Part shown: positions 13,701 to 26,800 of the stretch, piece after piece
Layout of the letters: each line of letters begins with the position of its first letter
Position numbering within the stretch: the stretch's first letter is position 1
Source: Rhynchonema sp. JSB1_4
Lineage: Eukaryota > Nematoda > Chromadorea > Monhysterida > Xyalidae
DNA length: 64,000 nucleotides
Direction: 5' to 3'
NCBI GenBank assembly: GCA_030248065.1
Contig: JASAMV010005895.1
Span: forward strand, 1-64,000
The notes under the pieces: model-generated
What the model was told of the DNA's origin: nothing
Databases searched by the model: none
The model's input: only the letters and a program-made list of their open reading frames with translations
Made by a program: the position numbers and the translations under genes

Positions 13701-14816
13701 CATTTTACAACAAGACGGTTCTATGTTATCTGGTGCACTTGTTTCCGGGTCATTTGGCCTTTACCGTTTTTACAAATGTTGAGAAAAACCCAACAACGAG
13801 TAACTTTCTTCAGTATCTGTATAGAAAAAGAACTTGTTGTTTTGGTCTTCAGCACGAACAGCAAGTCGAAGTCAAGCGACAGAAGGCGCAGATGGTCAAG
13901 CAAATGATCGAACAAGAAAGGGAACGAGCTCAGGTGGGATATTTTTCTTGTATTTTTCGTGTGCTTTTCTGCTAGATTCATGTGTCTTTAATCTTTCAAC
14001 AATGAAAACTCAATCAAGTGTTGCCATGTGCTTAACCTCAGATTTTTTGTGCTGCTAATGCGCTGATGATGCAAACGCGTTCCCATTCACTCACACAACT
14101 GCTCAATCTAGCTAGTACAATCCCTATCCCTTTCCGTTTTGTTTTGCCGAAGTCGCTTGATCAACGACATCTCTCGTGCCTGGTCACTTGTCTCAAAAGT
14201 CTGCTCTTATTCAAATTCAAATTGTAAGCCCACTTTCTTATGTGCCATATGCTGCCTTCAGAAAGCTGGCTGACCATGACCACCCCTGCATCGCTATATC
14301 ACAAATATAGCCAAACCATATGAATATGGCTCTTCTTTTGACAATAAAATTCCCCCAAAACTGTCTCTTCAAATAGGCATGCCACTTGTTGGCTTATCCT
14401 TTAGTCATAGTATCGCACTATAATTTCGAATTTCTTGAGGTCCATGATTAATTTAGCACGTGATTTTGTAAGTTGCGGTGCCCAGAAACATTACAAACTT
14501 TCTTCCACTTCTGCATGCGTGCAAAAGTCCACCAAAAGTTAGCCGCATGTCCCATTTCATGGGGCGAAAGTACTTTTTTCGGGTCGCGAGCCACCCGGGG
14601 TGCGCTTTGGTAGTAAAGGCAGCGCGTAAACATGCTCTGCTTCCAAGCAACAGCTCACGGATAAAATGGGACTTGGGTCCTGTTCGTGCGCATATGGTTG
14701 GTCCACCGACCGAACAAAGGTCAAGCTTTAAACAAAAAGTTTTCTGCTCATCATGGGAAGAAGTTTACAAATTTTTTTAAAAAAGAAAATTAAAAATTGG
14801 AAAAAATAGTCCCAAA

Positions 14817-14875
<59 letters not shown>

Positions 14876-17800
14876 TACACATGTACTACTTCGTCTTGTC
14901 TCCCGAAAAATTGTCTGAAGATTGGAATTTTGCAATTCCCGAGATCTGGCTCATTTTTTAATCTCAAGGCACGCCGCGCCACCTTGCTCGCCTGCGTTGC
15001 TTTCTGTGGACCAAGACAAGATAAAATGTCCGACCGGGCTCCCAAGATTTTTTCCGCGAGTAAGTTTGTCTCAGCCGAAGATGTCTCTTCTTCTTTCACA
15101 TCTTTCACGTATCTTTGATTTTATGTCCATCTTCTGTGTGTGTGACTGATCTTGCTGCTTCTTTGTCTTGCGTGACTGTCACCACCAAAAACAACACCAT
15201 GCAGCGGCACTTTGGCTAACTGTAAAGTGGTTGACAGACGTATGCATACCAATAATGTAACAGCAGTGAGTTTTGTCCGTTTTGGCCAGTGTTCACAGAC
15301 GGGCGAGGTGCCAGGAAAGTATTCAGAATTCGTAGAAACTTCTTCATTCATCTAAAATTTAACGGACATAGTGCAGCCTAGGCTCAGTGTTAACCACTAT
15401 AGTGTGCCAACCTGAGGGACATTTCACTCCGGTATTAGTGTAAGGTATGTATGTACCTTATAAATTTGGGTGTCTCGCTGAGTGCGAGTATGTTTCGACC
15501 TCGCACAAAATTTAGAGCGGTGAACAAAGATTGACACAACTGCTCCAGATCAAAAATCTAAGCTGGATAAATCAGTTCGTAAGTTCGTGTTAGTGCGTTG
15601 CTTTCCTCCATGTAAACTTGGGCGTGCTATACATATTATTCCCATTTTGTCAAAAAATTATAATCCCTCTACAAAATCACATGTCCTCATCTCATACATC
15701 AAGCTTAGACTTCTTCGAATGGAACTCTATGCCAGAAGAACCGTGGCTCTTATGACTGACTTGTCTTTGCAAACTTTTCTTGACTTCGTCATGTCCAACC
15801 TATGTATACACACAAAAGTTCCCGAAAAGTGAGCTCTCATGTCTGTGTGTGGCATGCTGTTTGCGGGGTTAGACTTTTGGTGCATCAATCCTCCTGCTTG
15901 TGTGAGGGCTGCGGCACTGCAATTTTAAGGTATAAAAGCCGTCGAAAAAAACAGTGAAGGGAAATTTACCAACCGTTCCAGGAAGGAGAGTTCTCCGTCT
16001 GTTTTTCAGCTGGTTTTCTGCTGTCTATTTTATTCCTCGCTTTTTCATCCCGTTTTCTTGAACGTGAGTCAATTCGCTCGCTTAACAATGCTATTGTGCA
16101 AGTATGCTCAATTGCGGTCGCTCCGCTGTTTTTGTGTGGTACGCTGCACGCAATGGTCGTCGCGAGAAGCTGTTTCCTTATGGATTTCGCGCGCGTGCAT
16201 GTCTGTTATGCGACTGCTGCCTGTTTGCTCTGTGCGCCACAGTGCTTTTTTGACTTTCCGCGTCCCATCCCAAGACCTGTTGCCATTTTTTATGCGCCAA
16301 GAAGTTATACCAGTTCAAGTTTAATGACCGTACATGATCCTTTTCTGATACTCCCGCTCTGATGATGGCCTGGTGCACCGCTGCTTGCCGATGCCTGTGT
16401 GTAAAATTCTGACTCCAAACTCACCGGTGTATCATCCATTTTTATCCCACAACACATGCCTGACATGCCCAGAACCAGAACTATACCTACATCAAAGAAC
16501 CGCCCAGCGCTTGCAAAAACATCTCCGCAAGTGCAAGAGATCGTCATGTTTTTTGCGCATACAGGCATCACATAACCGAACATAAAGCATTGTTGCTTCT
16601 GGTGCACTGGTTGCATGTCATGCGGTGACGTATGCTTTTTGGCAGTTTGGGCTTGTTTGGATGATACTCCTGGATGGTACCCAACCCATACATGATAATC
16701 GGTCCGGGATCTGGTTTGGCCGTACGTAATAATCCTGCTTTTTGCCATGAAAAGGTGTACGAAGCATCAGCTGCCCGATTATGAATCTGGGTTAATTTGC
16801 TGTTTCACAACAGATTAAAAAAAGTAAGAAAATCTGGATCAAGCCACACGACTGGATTGGATCCGATCACCAAGTTTGACACCAAGCGTGTCTCTTTCCA
16901 TCTTTTCTATAACCGATTAGACCCCGAGGAGAGCTGGCTGCTGTCTGGCCTTGGTTTGCGTGCGGCTTGAAAGCTGTGACGCTCTAATACATACGTATAG
17001 TCCGTCCACCCTTTCTTTTTTCTCTACCTTTTTTCCCTTCCTCCACGTTCTAATAAAGAAATTATTTCCAAAAATTTTTTTTCTCTAAATTTTTTTTTTA
17101 ATCTTTTTATATTTTAATTTAATACACGAAAACTTTTGTGAGTCTTTTCAGGGTGTATGCTTCATTTTTTGAAATCTGGGCCGGAAACTTATGTTTGAGA
17201 CCCATTAACTTGAAATTTCATCCAAATATGTATGCCTTTATGCTTTTTTGCGAAATAGCGACAGAAATCGCGGGCGGTGCGTTACCACATATGCGGATTT
17301 CGGCCGGGAGGTCTGACAATTACGCTACTTTATTTTGCAAAGGGAACGGACGATTTGTCTCTTTATTGGGCAATTTGTTGTATAAGCCCGTATGTATAAG
17401 TGTTGTGGTTGTCTTTTCTTATTTCTTGTCAGATTTATTTTCGTGCAACGTACACATAGGTACGTATAATCTTGCTCAGTTCTGACCACAAAATCAGACT
17501 TTAACGCCAGAACTTCTAGTGGTGCAAGCAAGATTTGCATAGCTGCGTGCCCTTGGGTCACAAAATTAGGAGTGTTGCACGTTTCACCAAATGGATAACT
17601 CAATCTTTTGGTCTGAGAGAGCTGATTCAATAAATACAGGCTGTGAAGCTTTCGATTTTCATGCCATAATCTCTTTATAAGCACTGACCCCTGCCTAATT
17701 TTGCAGAACTCTCATGAGTTTTCACTTTTTTTGAGAAGAGCCAGATTTGGTACCAAAATTTATCGGCCATCATCGTGCATTCGCAGTGACGTTGACCTGG

Positions 17801-20800
17801 TGCACCATTTTTAACACGGCACTATTGATAGACTGAAACATTAATTTTCAGAGTCTATCAGTGAAACTACAGCAGTTATTGCGCGACCCAAAACCTGCGG
17901 GAATCAAAGAGCTGCAGAACGATATTGACAGAACCAAGGCGACCATTGAACTACTAGAACGGCAGCTACGAAGTCCAGATGATATACGTGCGTTACACTG
18001 TTTGTGTTCAGTTCACCTATGAATAGAGGGATCCGGAGCTTTGTTCAAAATGTCGAATGTTCACCATTGTGCGATTAGTTGGGAGATTGCTTCAGAGAGG
18101 GATTCACCATACTTTCGCTGTGCTGACTGTGGCCGATAACCGCTATACTTTTCATATTACGTACTATAAAGAGCTTAGACTGTGATAAAAATCCATTTCA
18201 CGCTTTCCAGTGCCCAGTCAGGACACCCATAAGCCGGATCGCACGATGAGCGCCGATAACACGAGTTCGGGACCGGAATCTCCGATGGCCAAAAATGTGA
18301 TCACACATCCCGCAGTCGCACCGGTGATAAAAAGGATGAAACATGTCAGTGGGGTGATAGAATCTGAAACATCAGCTTAGCATTGGAGAGTTTCTGAATA
18401 TGTTGATTAAAAAATCGGTTGGAAAATTGTGTGAGTGAAATCCAACTACCCAACCACTTGGGTGCTACTCCGGGTCAATTGTGGAGCGCTGGACTCCGCC
18501 ACGGATACAACGCAAAACATAGCGCAATTGGGTCTTCGAAGTTCTGTTGTTTGTGAAACGATCTGTGTGAATCCACTCCCACAACATGCATGCATCTCGT
18601 GTCTGATAGTGACGATGACAACAGTGATCTTCTCAAGAGTGTTCCGACGATAACTGCAATAGAGAATTAGAGAATTTCCCAAACTCTTTGCCGTACATTT
18701 TGCAGAGCCAAAGCACCGGGTCCAGTTCTGCGGCTGGCGCGTGCACCGATCAACGTCGTGCCCGACCCCTGGTGCCGAAATCACCCCTGATTCAGCAAGG
18801 CAAACAGAAAGGCAGTCAGGGCTCGTTGAATGAGGTAAAGAAAGTTGGCATCATATTGACGGAAAACGGGTATTAGCATCTGTTTTTGGTCGCTCGTTTC
18901 GATCTGTTTTCACATACAGTCTCAAAAATACGCATTAGGTACGAATTTGCTTGATGCCCGCGTCATATCAGTGCGCTTGTATAAAGTGCCGTTGTTTTTT
19001 TAGCAATCTTTGTGAACCACAGTGCAACTTGTAGCCACTTCGGTCTTCGAAAACAATAAGAAAGCATACTCGAGCACAATTTTATTGACTGCTGTCATAT
19101 TATCGTTGTGCAATGCTTGCAGCTTCAGGCCAATCGCAATGTGAGTGCATCGGTGCTGCTGAATGCGGTGCAAATGGACATCAGGGGCATGGACGAGACG
19201 GACTCGGAGTCGGAAGAGACAACTGCGCCGGTACGCTGAGCCTATATTTTTTATGGCTTTTTAATTTTCTCCCTTTCGCTTTTTGAACCGATGTTAAATT
19301 TGGTTCAAAAAATCAATACAGTAAAGTCTTAAGGTCCGATCACCAAGTGCAAGTTCTTGATACAAAAACCCTTAATATTATTTGTTGCTTTTTATGTTTT
19401 TCTACATTGTTTATTTCCAGCTGGATACGGAAGGCCCATTCAATGACTTTGCCGAGCTGCAAACGCGACCGGCCCACTTGGCCGTGTTCATGCACTATCT
19501 CATGTCCAACTGCGATCCGTCCAGTTTGGTAGGTCGCATATATTTCTTTAGTTTTCTGAAATTTTCACTGAATACGTTTCAAAAAAATCCATTGCACACT
19601 ACAATTCCAAAACAGAAGAATTGGAAAAATAAAATTAAATCCTGTGCAACATTGCAGTTGTTCCACCTGATCTCGGGCATCTACCAAAACGTGTCCCTGC
19701 AAGCCAAAGACATTCGCCGTTGGGCTTACGAGATCCAATCAACGTTTCTGCTGCCGAACGCGGTAAGTTCAAGAATATTACAGTAACCCTGTTGACCTAC
19801 CGTAACCCAAATCCATTCCAGCCACTATACGCAAGTGCGTTTGCCGACAACCCTACAGTATGTGACCGAATTGACGATATTTTGACTAATCCCAATGCCG
19901 AGGAGCTGCAACTTGTGGCCGTGTTTGCGGAATCGCGCAAAATTGTACTTGAGGAAATATCGGAGTTGCTGTCGGATTTCAGTCAGAAACGATTGCTTGG
20001 TCAGTTTAGTTCGTTGGTTGTCTTTGTTTTCACGCATGCCTGGTACATATGTTTTGAGAACCTCTGTTGCGTACATTAAACAGTGGCGGAGAGTTTGAAA
20101 CTTGAATCTCATACATATATTACAGTACGTTACAGCCCGTACTATACTGGCGGAAAAACCGGTTTTTTATATTTCGTGAAAAAAAACCGAAAAAAAACCG
20201 AAGAAAAAAACCGATAAAGAACCGCAGTGTATGAGGATAGGGGAAGCCCAAATAAGGTATTTTTGACACATATGTACTAATGTTAGCACAGACACTACAG
20301 TGGTGCCTATGGGTGTTTTTGATGCTTATTGTTACTAAAATAATTGAAACAAGCCACATTGACATCGCCCGCGCTCGGCCAAAGCTGTTCTGAACAAAAA
20401 TATTTCCCAACTTCTGTCAAAAATTAGAAAATTTCGTGAAAAAAGACCGATGTTTCCGGAGGCTGAGGTTTTTTTCGTTTTTTTTTTCGGTTTTTTTCAC
20501 GTCCCAGATGGACCCGGTTTTTTTTCGATTTTTTTTTTCAGTGAAAAAAAACGGTTTTTTTCCATCCGCCAGTATAGCCCGTACAACCCGAGATTGTCAA
20601 ATCTTTCAGTGAAAACGTTCACTCTTCCTTTTTTCGATACACTATGAACACACAGGATAACGATGTAACTACTGTATGATAACAATGTAGCCATCCTCGT
20701 TATCATGCCCATCATCGAAACAGACAAATAACCCGTATCCGTTCCGTGCATCATCAACACCAATTCTACGCCCAACCCCTTTAGCCGGTTTCAGGCCTAG

Positions 20801-23800
20801 GCAGTGTGTACGGCGAACATCTGCTCACCAACCTTCGTCCGGGTGATCGTTTGGCCGAATCGCGTGTCATCGATGCCATTTTAATGCCTCATTTCGAGAT
20901 TCTCTACAGTTCGGCTGCTGTCAACACGCGGGCAGAGGGACAGACTAGTCAGGTATGGGTGACGATTGTGGTCCAAACAGATTGGTGGCCGGGCGGGGCG
21001 ATTTTGTTGTTTGGACTCATTCTAGGCAGAGTTCAGTCTCGTTATTTCCCAGATCGAAATGACGTGGCCCTGTCCACTGCAATGCGGTATTGATGCAGCG
21101 TGCCAGATGCATGCTCCTGATGCTTTCAGATTGTTTTGGTCGAACTTTCTCGTTTTCATAATTTTGCCTACTTCTGTTCACGTTCACACACATTACACCT
21201 GCTAGTCTAAATTTGGTTTCATAAAATACAGATCGCACTGGCGACCGATTATGAAGTGTTACCTGGTCGGACGCAGGCGTTGGCTTCGGCTCTTGCCACC
21301 GTCATGAAGGTATGCGCTAAAAATCTTTTTTATAACTTCGAACCTACACTTTTTTCTATATATATTGTAATCCCAATTAATGTTTCAAACACTTTGAAGA
21401 ATTTTTCTAGCAACACTTCGGCGTACGCACGACGTCTGATGTGAACGAAAAGTTGATGGATCGCACACCCATGTTTGTGTCGAAAGAGAAATCGGCGTTT
21501 CTTCGCTTCAAAACCAAATCCGCTAGCAAAAAGGTAGCAAAAACAGAAATTTGTGCTCATTTCATAAGCTACGTAATTAAAGCAATAAAATTCCATTTTT
21601 AGATCCGACACCATCAACTGAACGCACAGTCAGTGTTGTGTGCCACCTACTGCTATTATTGTGACGAGCCGGTTTGGGGCGTGCAACCTGAGGCATATTT
21701 TTGTGCACGTTGGTTTTCTCTTTTACTTCATATACAGTGTGTATGTAGGCCGGTGGCAAAGTCAGTGAACCGGTCTCAGCTAGATTACGTGCTGTAGCTT
21801 TTTTTGAAACGACATGGAGAGATTTATTGATTCAACGAATTTTGACCATCGAATTTAGTGTCGCAAGTAACCGTTTTGAAATATCTAGGCAGATCGGTTC
21901 CGATCACCAAGTTCGATCAAGATCACGGCTTTAATCTGAAGCCTATGAGGAAAAGATGATGATAAACTTTATCTTTCAGACTGTGACACAGCACTGCACA
22001 AACAGTGCATCAATCTGTACGAACAGCCGTGTCCGAAAGCGCCCAGCTCCGGTTCGACGCGGTCCAGTCCGCAGCACACGCCCAGTGCATCAACTAGTCT
22101 AGTGCCCAGACGCAATATCCGTGCTGCCATCGCCAGTCCGTTGCATCGAGTGCAAAGCAGCAACACCGCCACTGTGGCTGACGCTAGTGGTCAGTGGTGA
22201 CTATTATTCGTCAAATTAGACCTGAAAACTCTTGGAAGGTGCTTATGTACAGTTCGTAGTGTTTATATAGTGAAAATCCGCCACCAGAAACGGACCCGGA
22301 AAATCGGCTGCCACACTTGCATCATCCCCTAACCACACTCATGTTGGTATCAATTATACAGGGCTGCTCTACCCCGACCAAAGTACAGCTCTACGTGTGC
22401 GCGTTGACGGCACCCAACAGGTCACCTTTGCACCAGGCGTGAATCGGGACCCATCCATCGGAGATGACAGTGGATACGGGGGCGACACAGGGGACACCCT
22501 GCATGCGCATAATCATGGGACGGCCATGGTGAATCGGAGCCAGTCGATGATGACAAGGGTGGGTACTATATTAGCGATTGGTGTTGTTCAGTATCAAAAT
22601 GGATAATCGGTTTTTATACAGTCTTGGCCAACGTGACCCTTTTGCATCTAGAGGATTTTGAGATATACTGATGCCACCGCTTCGGACCACTCCAGGTTTG
22701 CAAAATTTCACCTTGTTAATTCAGGATGATGTCATGCGCATGTCGCGACGTGCAAACAGCCAGAATGCCGCTTCCGGTAATCGACGAGCAAAAAGGTTGA
22801 TAATCTTGTTTTTGACAATTGGCTTATTGTAAAGTGGTTGACACATCAGATTATTGAGATTATTGGGTTCTACTGAAGCGAAGCAGAGTTGGGTGTAGTC
22901 AAAGCGTATTATCCACTCCACAATAATTCAAAAAATCATACTGTCTTCGTAGTTAATTTATTTTATCTTTCTTCGAGCGGAAGAATTTTCCACTTGAAAA
23001 TCGCCTGACAAATCAAGGCACTTTTATTTGCAGTGACGTTGACACGCATGACAGCACGATAGCGTTGGCAACTGGTGCAGCTGCTGCAGCCGGCAGTCAA
23101 CCTCAGCTGTCATCCATGCCAAGCAGTAGCAGTTCGAGTATACACAGCACTGGTTAGTTTCATTGAAACATTGATTGCCTTTGAGAATCAGGCAATCTTT
23201 GTATATTTGAACACGTTACGTTGTGCGTGAGAGAATCCCAAAATATCCTAAATCCAGCAACACAACGTGACGACGGAAAACTGAAATATAAATCCGATCA
23301 ATAGTTTGATACTGACCCTCTGGAACATCCGTAACCTGTATACCGCACCGGTAGCACATTCAGTAGTATCTCTCTCTTGCTGCCCAGGTGCACTGACGCA
23401 AGGCGCCCTTTTGTCCTACGTCGATCTAGACAGCGACCTTGACATTGACAACGAGGTACCACCGTTGGAAACTATATTGGATGTGGACTCGATCGGCAAG
23501 TTGAATGCCAAGGAAAGGAAACGCCAGGAAGTCGTTAATGGTTGGTTGAGCTGAGGATTTTAGGTTTGTTTTGTTGTCTTATCGTCGTTGGTGAAAAGTA
23601 AAAACGCTCGGTGAAACATGTGGACCTGATTCCTCATCGGTGTTCGGCAGGGAATCCAGTGTGGTGGTTTTGCGCCTTATTGACGTATTGTTGATAAAGG
23701 TACACACACTCAGAACGACCCAATGGATTTTTCACGCTAACTCAGTCGAGTGTGTCTATCAGCCAAACTTAGATGATATTCCACAAAATATTATTTGGCC

Positions 23801-26800
23801 ATATGATATTGGCCGAGACACTTGTTATCATGCCCATTGGTGGTGCACCAGCCGTCCCTCGGTCGAACAACCAAAGAACCAAAATACAGAACTTATACTG
23901 TCACTTGACGATTGAGAGTTGCAGAATTATTCTACACTGAACGGTCGCATGTTCGCAATCTGAAAGTGTTGTGGCGCGTCTTCTATCAACCGATGTCGCA
24001 GCAGCCAAGCAACGTAGTCGATCACGAACTGGTTTGAACATTTACGTAGATTTGGCAAAAAAATGTTATTTTTTGTAAAAAGATTGTTTTTTTTCAGATC
24101 CGTTTGTTATTCGCCAACATCGACGAAGTGGTCGAGTTTCATTCACGTTTCGCCACGCAAATGCGCAGCACACAGGATGTGTGGAGGGAAAAAGATGTCA
24201 ATGGTGTGTGAGTCGGTAAACTATTGACACGGACTTTGGGTCACCTGCTGGTAATCCTTTATAAATCAAATGCGAATTGCCACCTTGAACAAGTACAGCC
24301 ATTTTTACTTGGGTAGCCGGTGTTTGCCTGCTCGTTTTGATGTTGTTGCGCACGTCAGGACGGTGCACCAGGCCATCGTCAGTGAATGAAACAGAGAGGC
24401 ACACGACGGTTTCTACTGCTTCATCATTGAGTGCGTCGCAAACTTATCAGCCACCTGCAACCCTGCACGATGAAATTGCACGCCATTCCATACACCTCTT
24501 TGCCAACCATTTCCCCACCTACACAGCCGTCTACGGCAACATTGGCGATCTTCTGCTGTCGTTTTTCGACGGCGAAAACGGTCAGCGATTTTCGGAGGCT
24601 GCCGCCAAATTCGTCCGCCGTCAACGCCACGCGCTGAGCGAACTCAGGAACAGAATGCAGAAGGAATCGTTCGCTAAATTGTTGCAGGAACTCGAGCAGA
24701 ACACGCTGTGCAGAAAGTTGCAGCTCAAGGTGTGCAAATGTATGCAGAACTTGGTAGTCGGCAGTGTAGTGGCTTTGGGGGATGGGGGGGAATCCCCTTG
24801 CAACCTCCCGGAGGCTGGGTAGGGGGTACCTTGCAACCATCTGGATCCATCCCCCCAAGGGTACCTTGCAACCATCTGCCTGCCACTACACTGGTAGTCG
24901 GTCCTGTTCGGTTGGGTTTGCCTTAGTCACGTGACTTTTTGCGTCACCAACGGACTGATCACCAAGCTTGATTTCGTTTTTTGCCTTCTTTAGGACGCTT
25001 GTCACATGTGCAACGTTCTGTTGCTAAACGACAGTTTTGTCTCAATCTGTGGTTAGAATGCCATGGACTTGTACTAGGTTATGTGTGAATATTGAGTTGT
25101 TCACGGTAATCTGAAAAGCGTCGTTCCTTCCCTTCGAAAAAAGTTCTTGTCAGTCTTCAGTTCTTCAAAATTATCTTGATATTTCAGGACATGCTGGTCA
25201 TGGAAATGCACCGTCTGGTCAAATATCCTTTGCTGTTGGAAAGCATAGCGAAAAACACGCTGAATTCACGTAAGAAAAGTGATAAGTTTAAATTTTTACG
25301 CAATTAATTCACAAAAGAATCTTGAATTTTCAGCTGACGAACTAGAAAAAGTGCGAAAAAGTCTGGATCTGGCGAAAAGCATCTGCGAAACAGTGAACAG
25401 GGCAACACACGCGTCAGAGAACAGGAGAATGTTTGTTTTGATTTGCCAGCTGATTTCGATTTTATTATTTTGTACCGGTAGTTTTGTAATAAATGCAACA
25501 GAGGTCGCCTAAAGTATGCAGATGCAGAGGCCTAAGAGTTGTGTATTGTTTTGATATCATGCCCGTTGGTGTCATCCCACATGTACATACATATGCATGA
25601 CAAGTACCACTTAGTGAACCCCTTTGTTGAGTCTAAGACAGACAGAATAAGCGTCAGGCTGTTTTGTGTCCAGTCTCCTGTCCCGCTCCCGATCGACAAT
25701 GGTCACCATAAAAAGGTAAACCCCTTCAGTCTCTACCAAGAACTACATACCAAATGTCCATCATGTAGACAGCATCAGAAAAACAAGATCAAAACGTAAA
25801 GATTAATTTACTGAATTTCCTCGCTTGTCAGACTATCCGAACTCCAAGCCAACACCGACACGGCCCCGTTTGACAAGGAGACCCATCCGATGACCCGATC
25901 CTATCAACATTTGGACCTGACCAAATACGAGTTATTGCACGAGGGTCACATGGCCTGGAAATTGGGCAAGAATAAAACGGTCGATATTCATGTGGTGCTG
26001 CTGGATGAGATTTTGGTGAGTGCCTGTCTTTGTTTGTGGCTTTTTGATGTTTTTTTCGCCTTTCGCGCTATTGCGTGTTAATGTATTCGCCTTTCGCGCT
26101 ATTGCCTGTTAAAAACCAACCAGTGCTGCACAGGCATTTTAATCCCCTTATTCTTTCATTTCGCACTCGCACTAGTGTGTGCTGTCACCAGACAACGGGC
26201 GCACCAGGTCATCATCTGCGCTGAAATGCGCCAAACAATAAAGAAGCCGCACCCAAGAAACAAAACGGAACATCTAAACTGTGAATGCGAATTTCCCTTC
26301 CAATTCAGGTTCTACTCACACGTCGAAGTGATGGTCAGTCTCTGGTGCTCAAATACCACACCAACAACAGCAATAAACTTTGTCCCATTATTCGGCTGTC
26401 GAGTGAATTGAAAATCACCGAAAACGCTGTTGGTAAGTACCTGTGTACTAGCTGCTGGAGAGATTGTACAAGTTCGTCATCAACACTTTATCAATCCAGG
26501 GAAAATACGCCATCGCTTTGACTTGTGGTGTGTACATTGGCAGAAAAGCAATACTTTCACTGACATTTTTAACTGATAAATTTAATGTTATGCAAACAGT
26601 AAAATTGCATACTATAAATACAAGTCAAATGTCGATGCCGATGTCAAAATATCTTTAATATCATTTTTCAGACAAACAAAACAAAGCATTCTTCATTGTG
26701 TGTACTTCGGTGGCGAATCCCCAGATTTACGAACTTATCGCGCAAACGCCAGGAGATAAGAAACTGTGAGTTTTATCGACTTTTTATGGTCAATTAGTTC

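Noticed and set aside
14728..15108. 126-codon minus-strand frame with poly-Phe
   Set aside because: Produced by the poly-A run at 14818-14872.
16305..16748. 147-codon minus-strand frame
   Set aside because: Lies in a RhoGEF intron and includes part of a dispersed palindrome. No domain or splice support.
24424..24858. 144-codon minus-strand frame
   Set aside because: Antisense shadow of the DH-domain exon 24395-24729.
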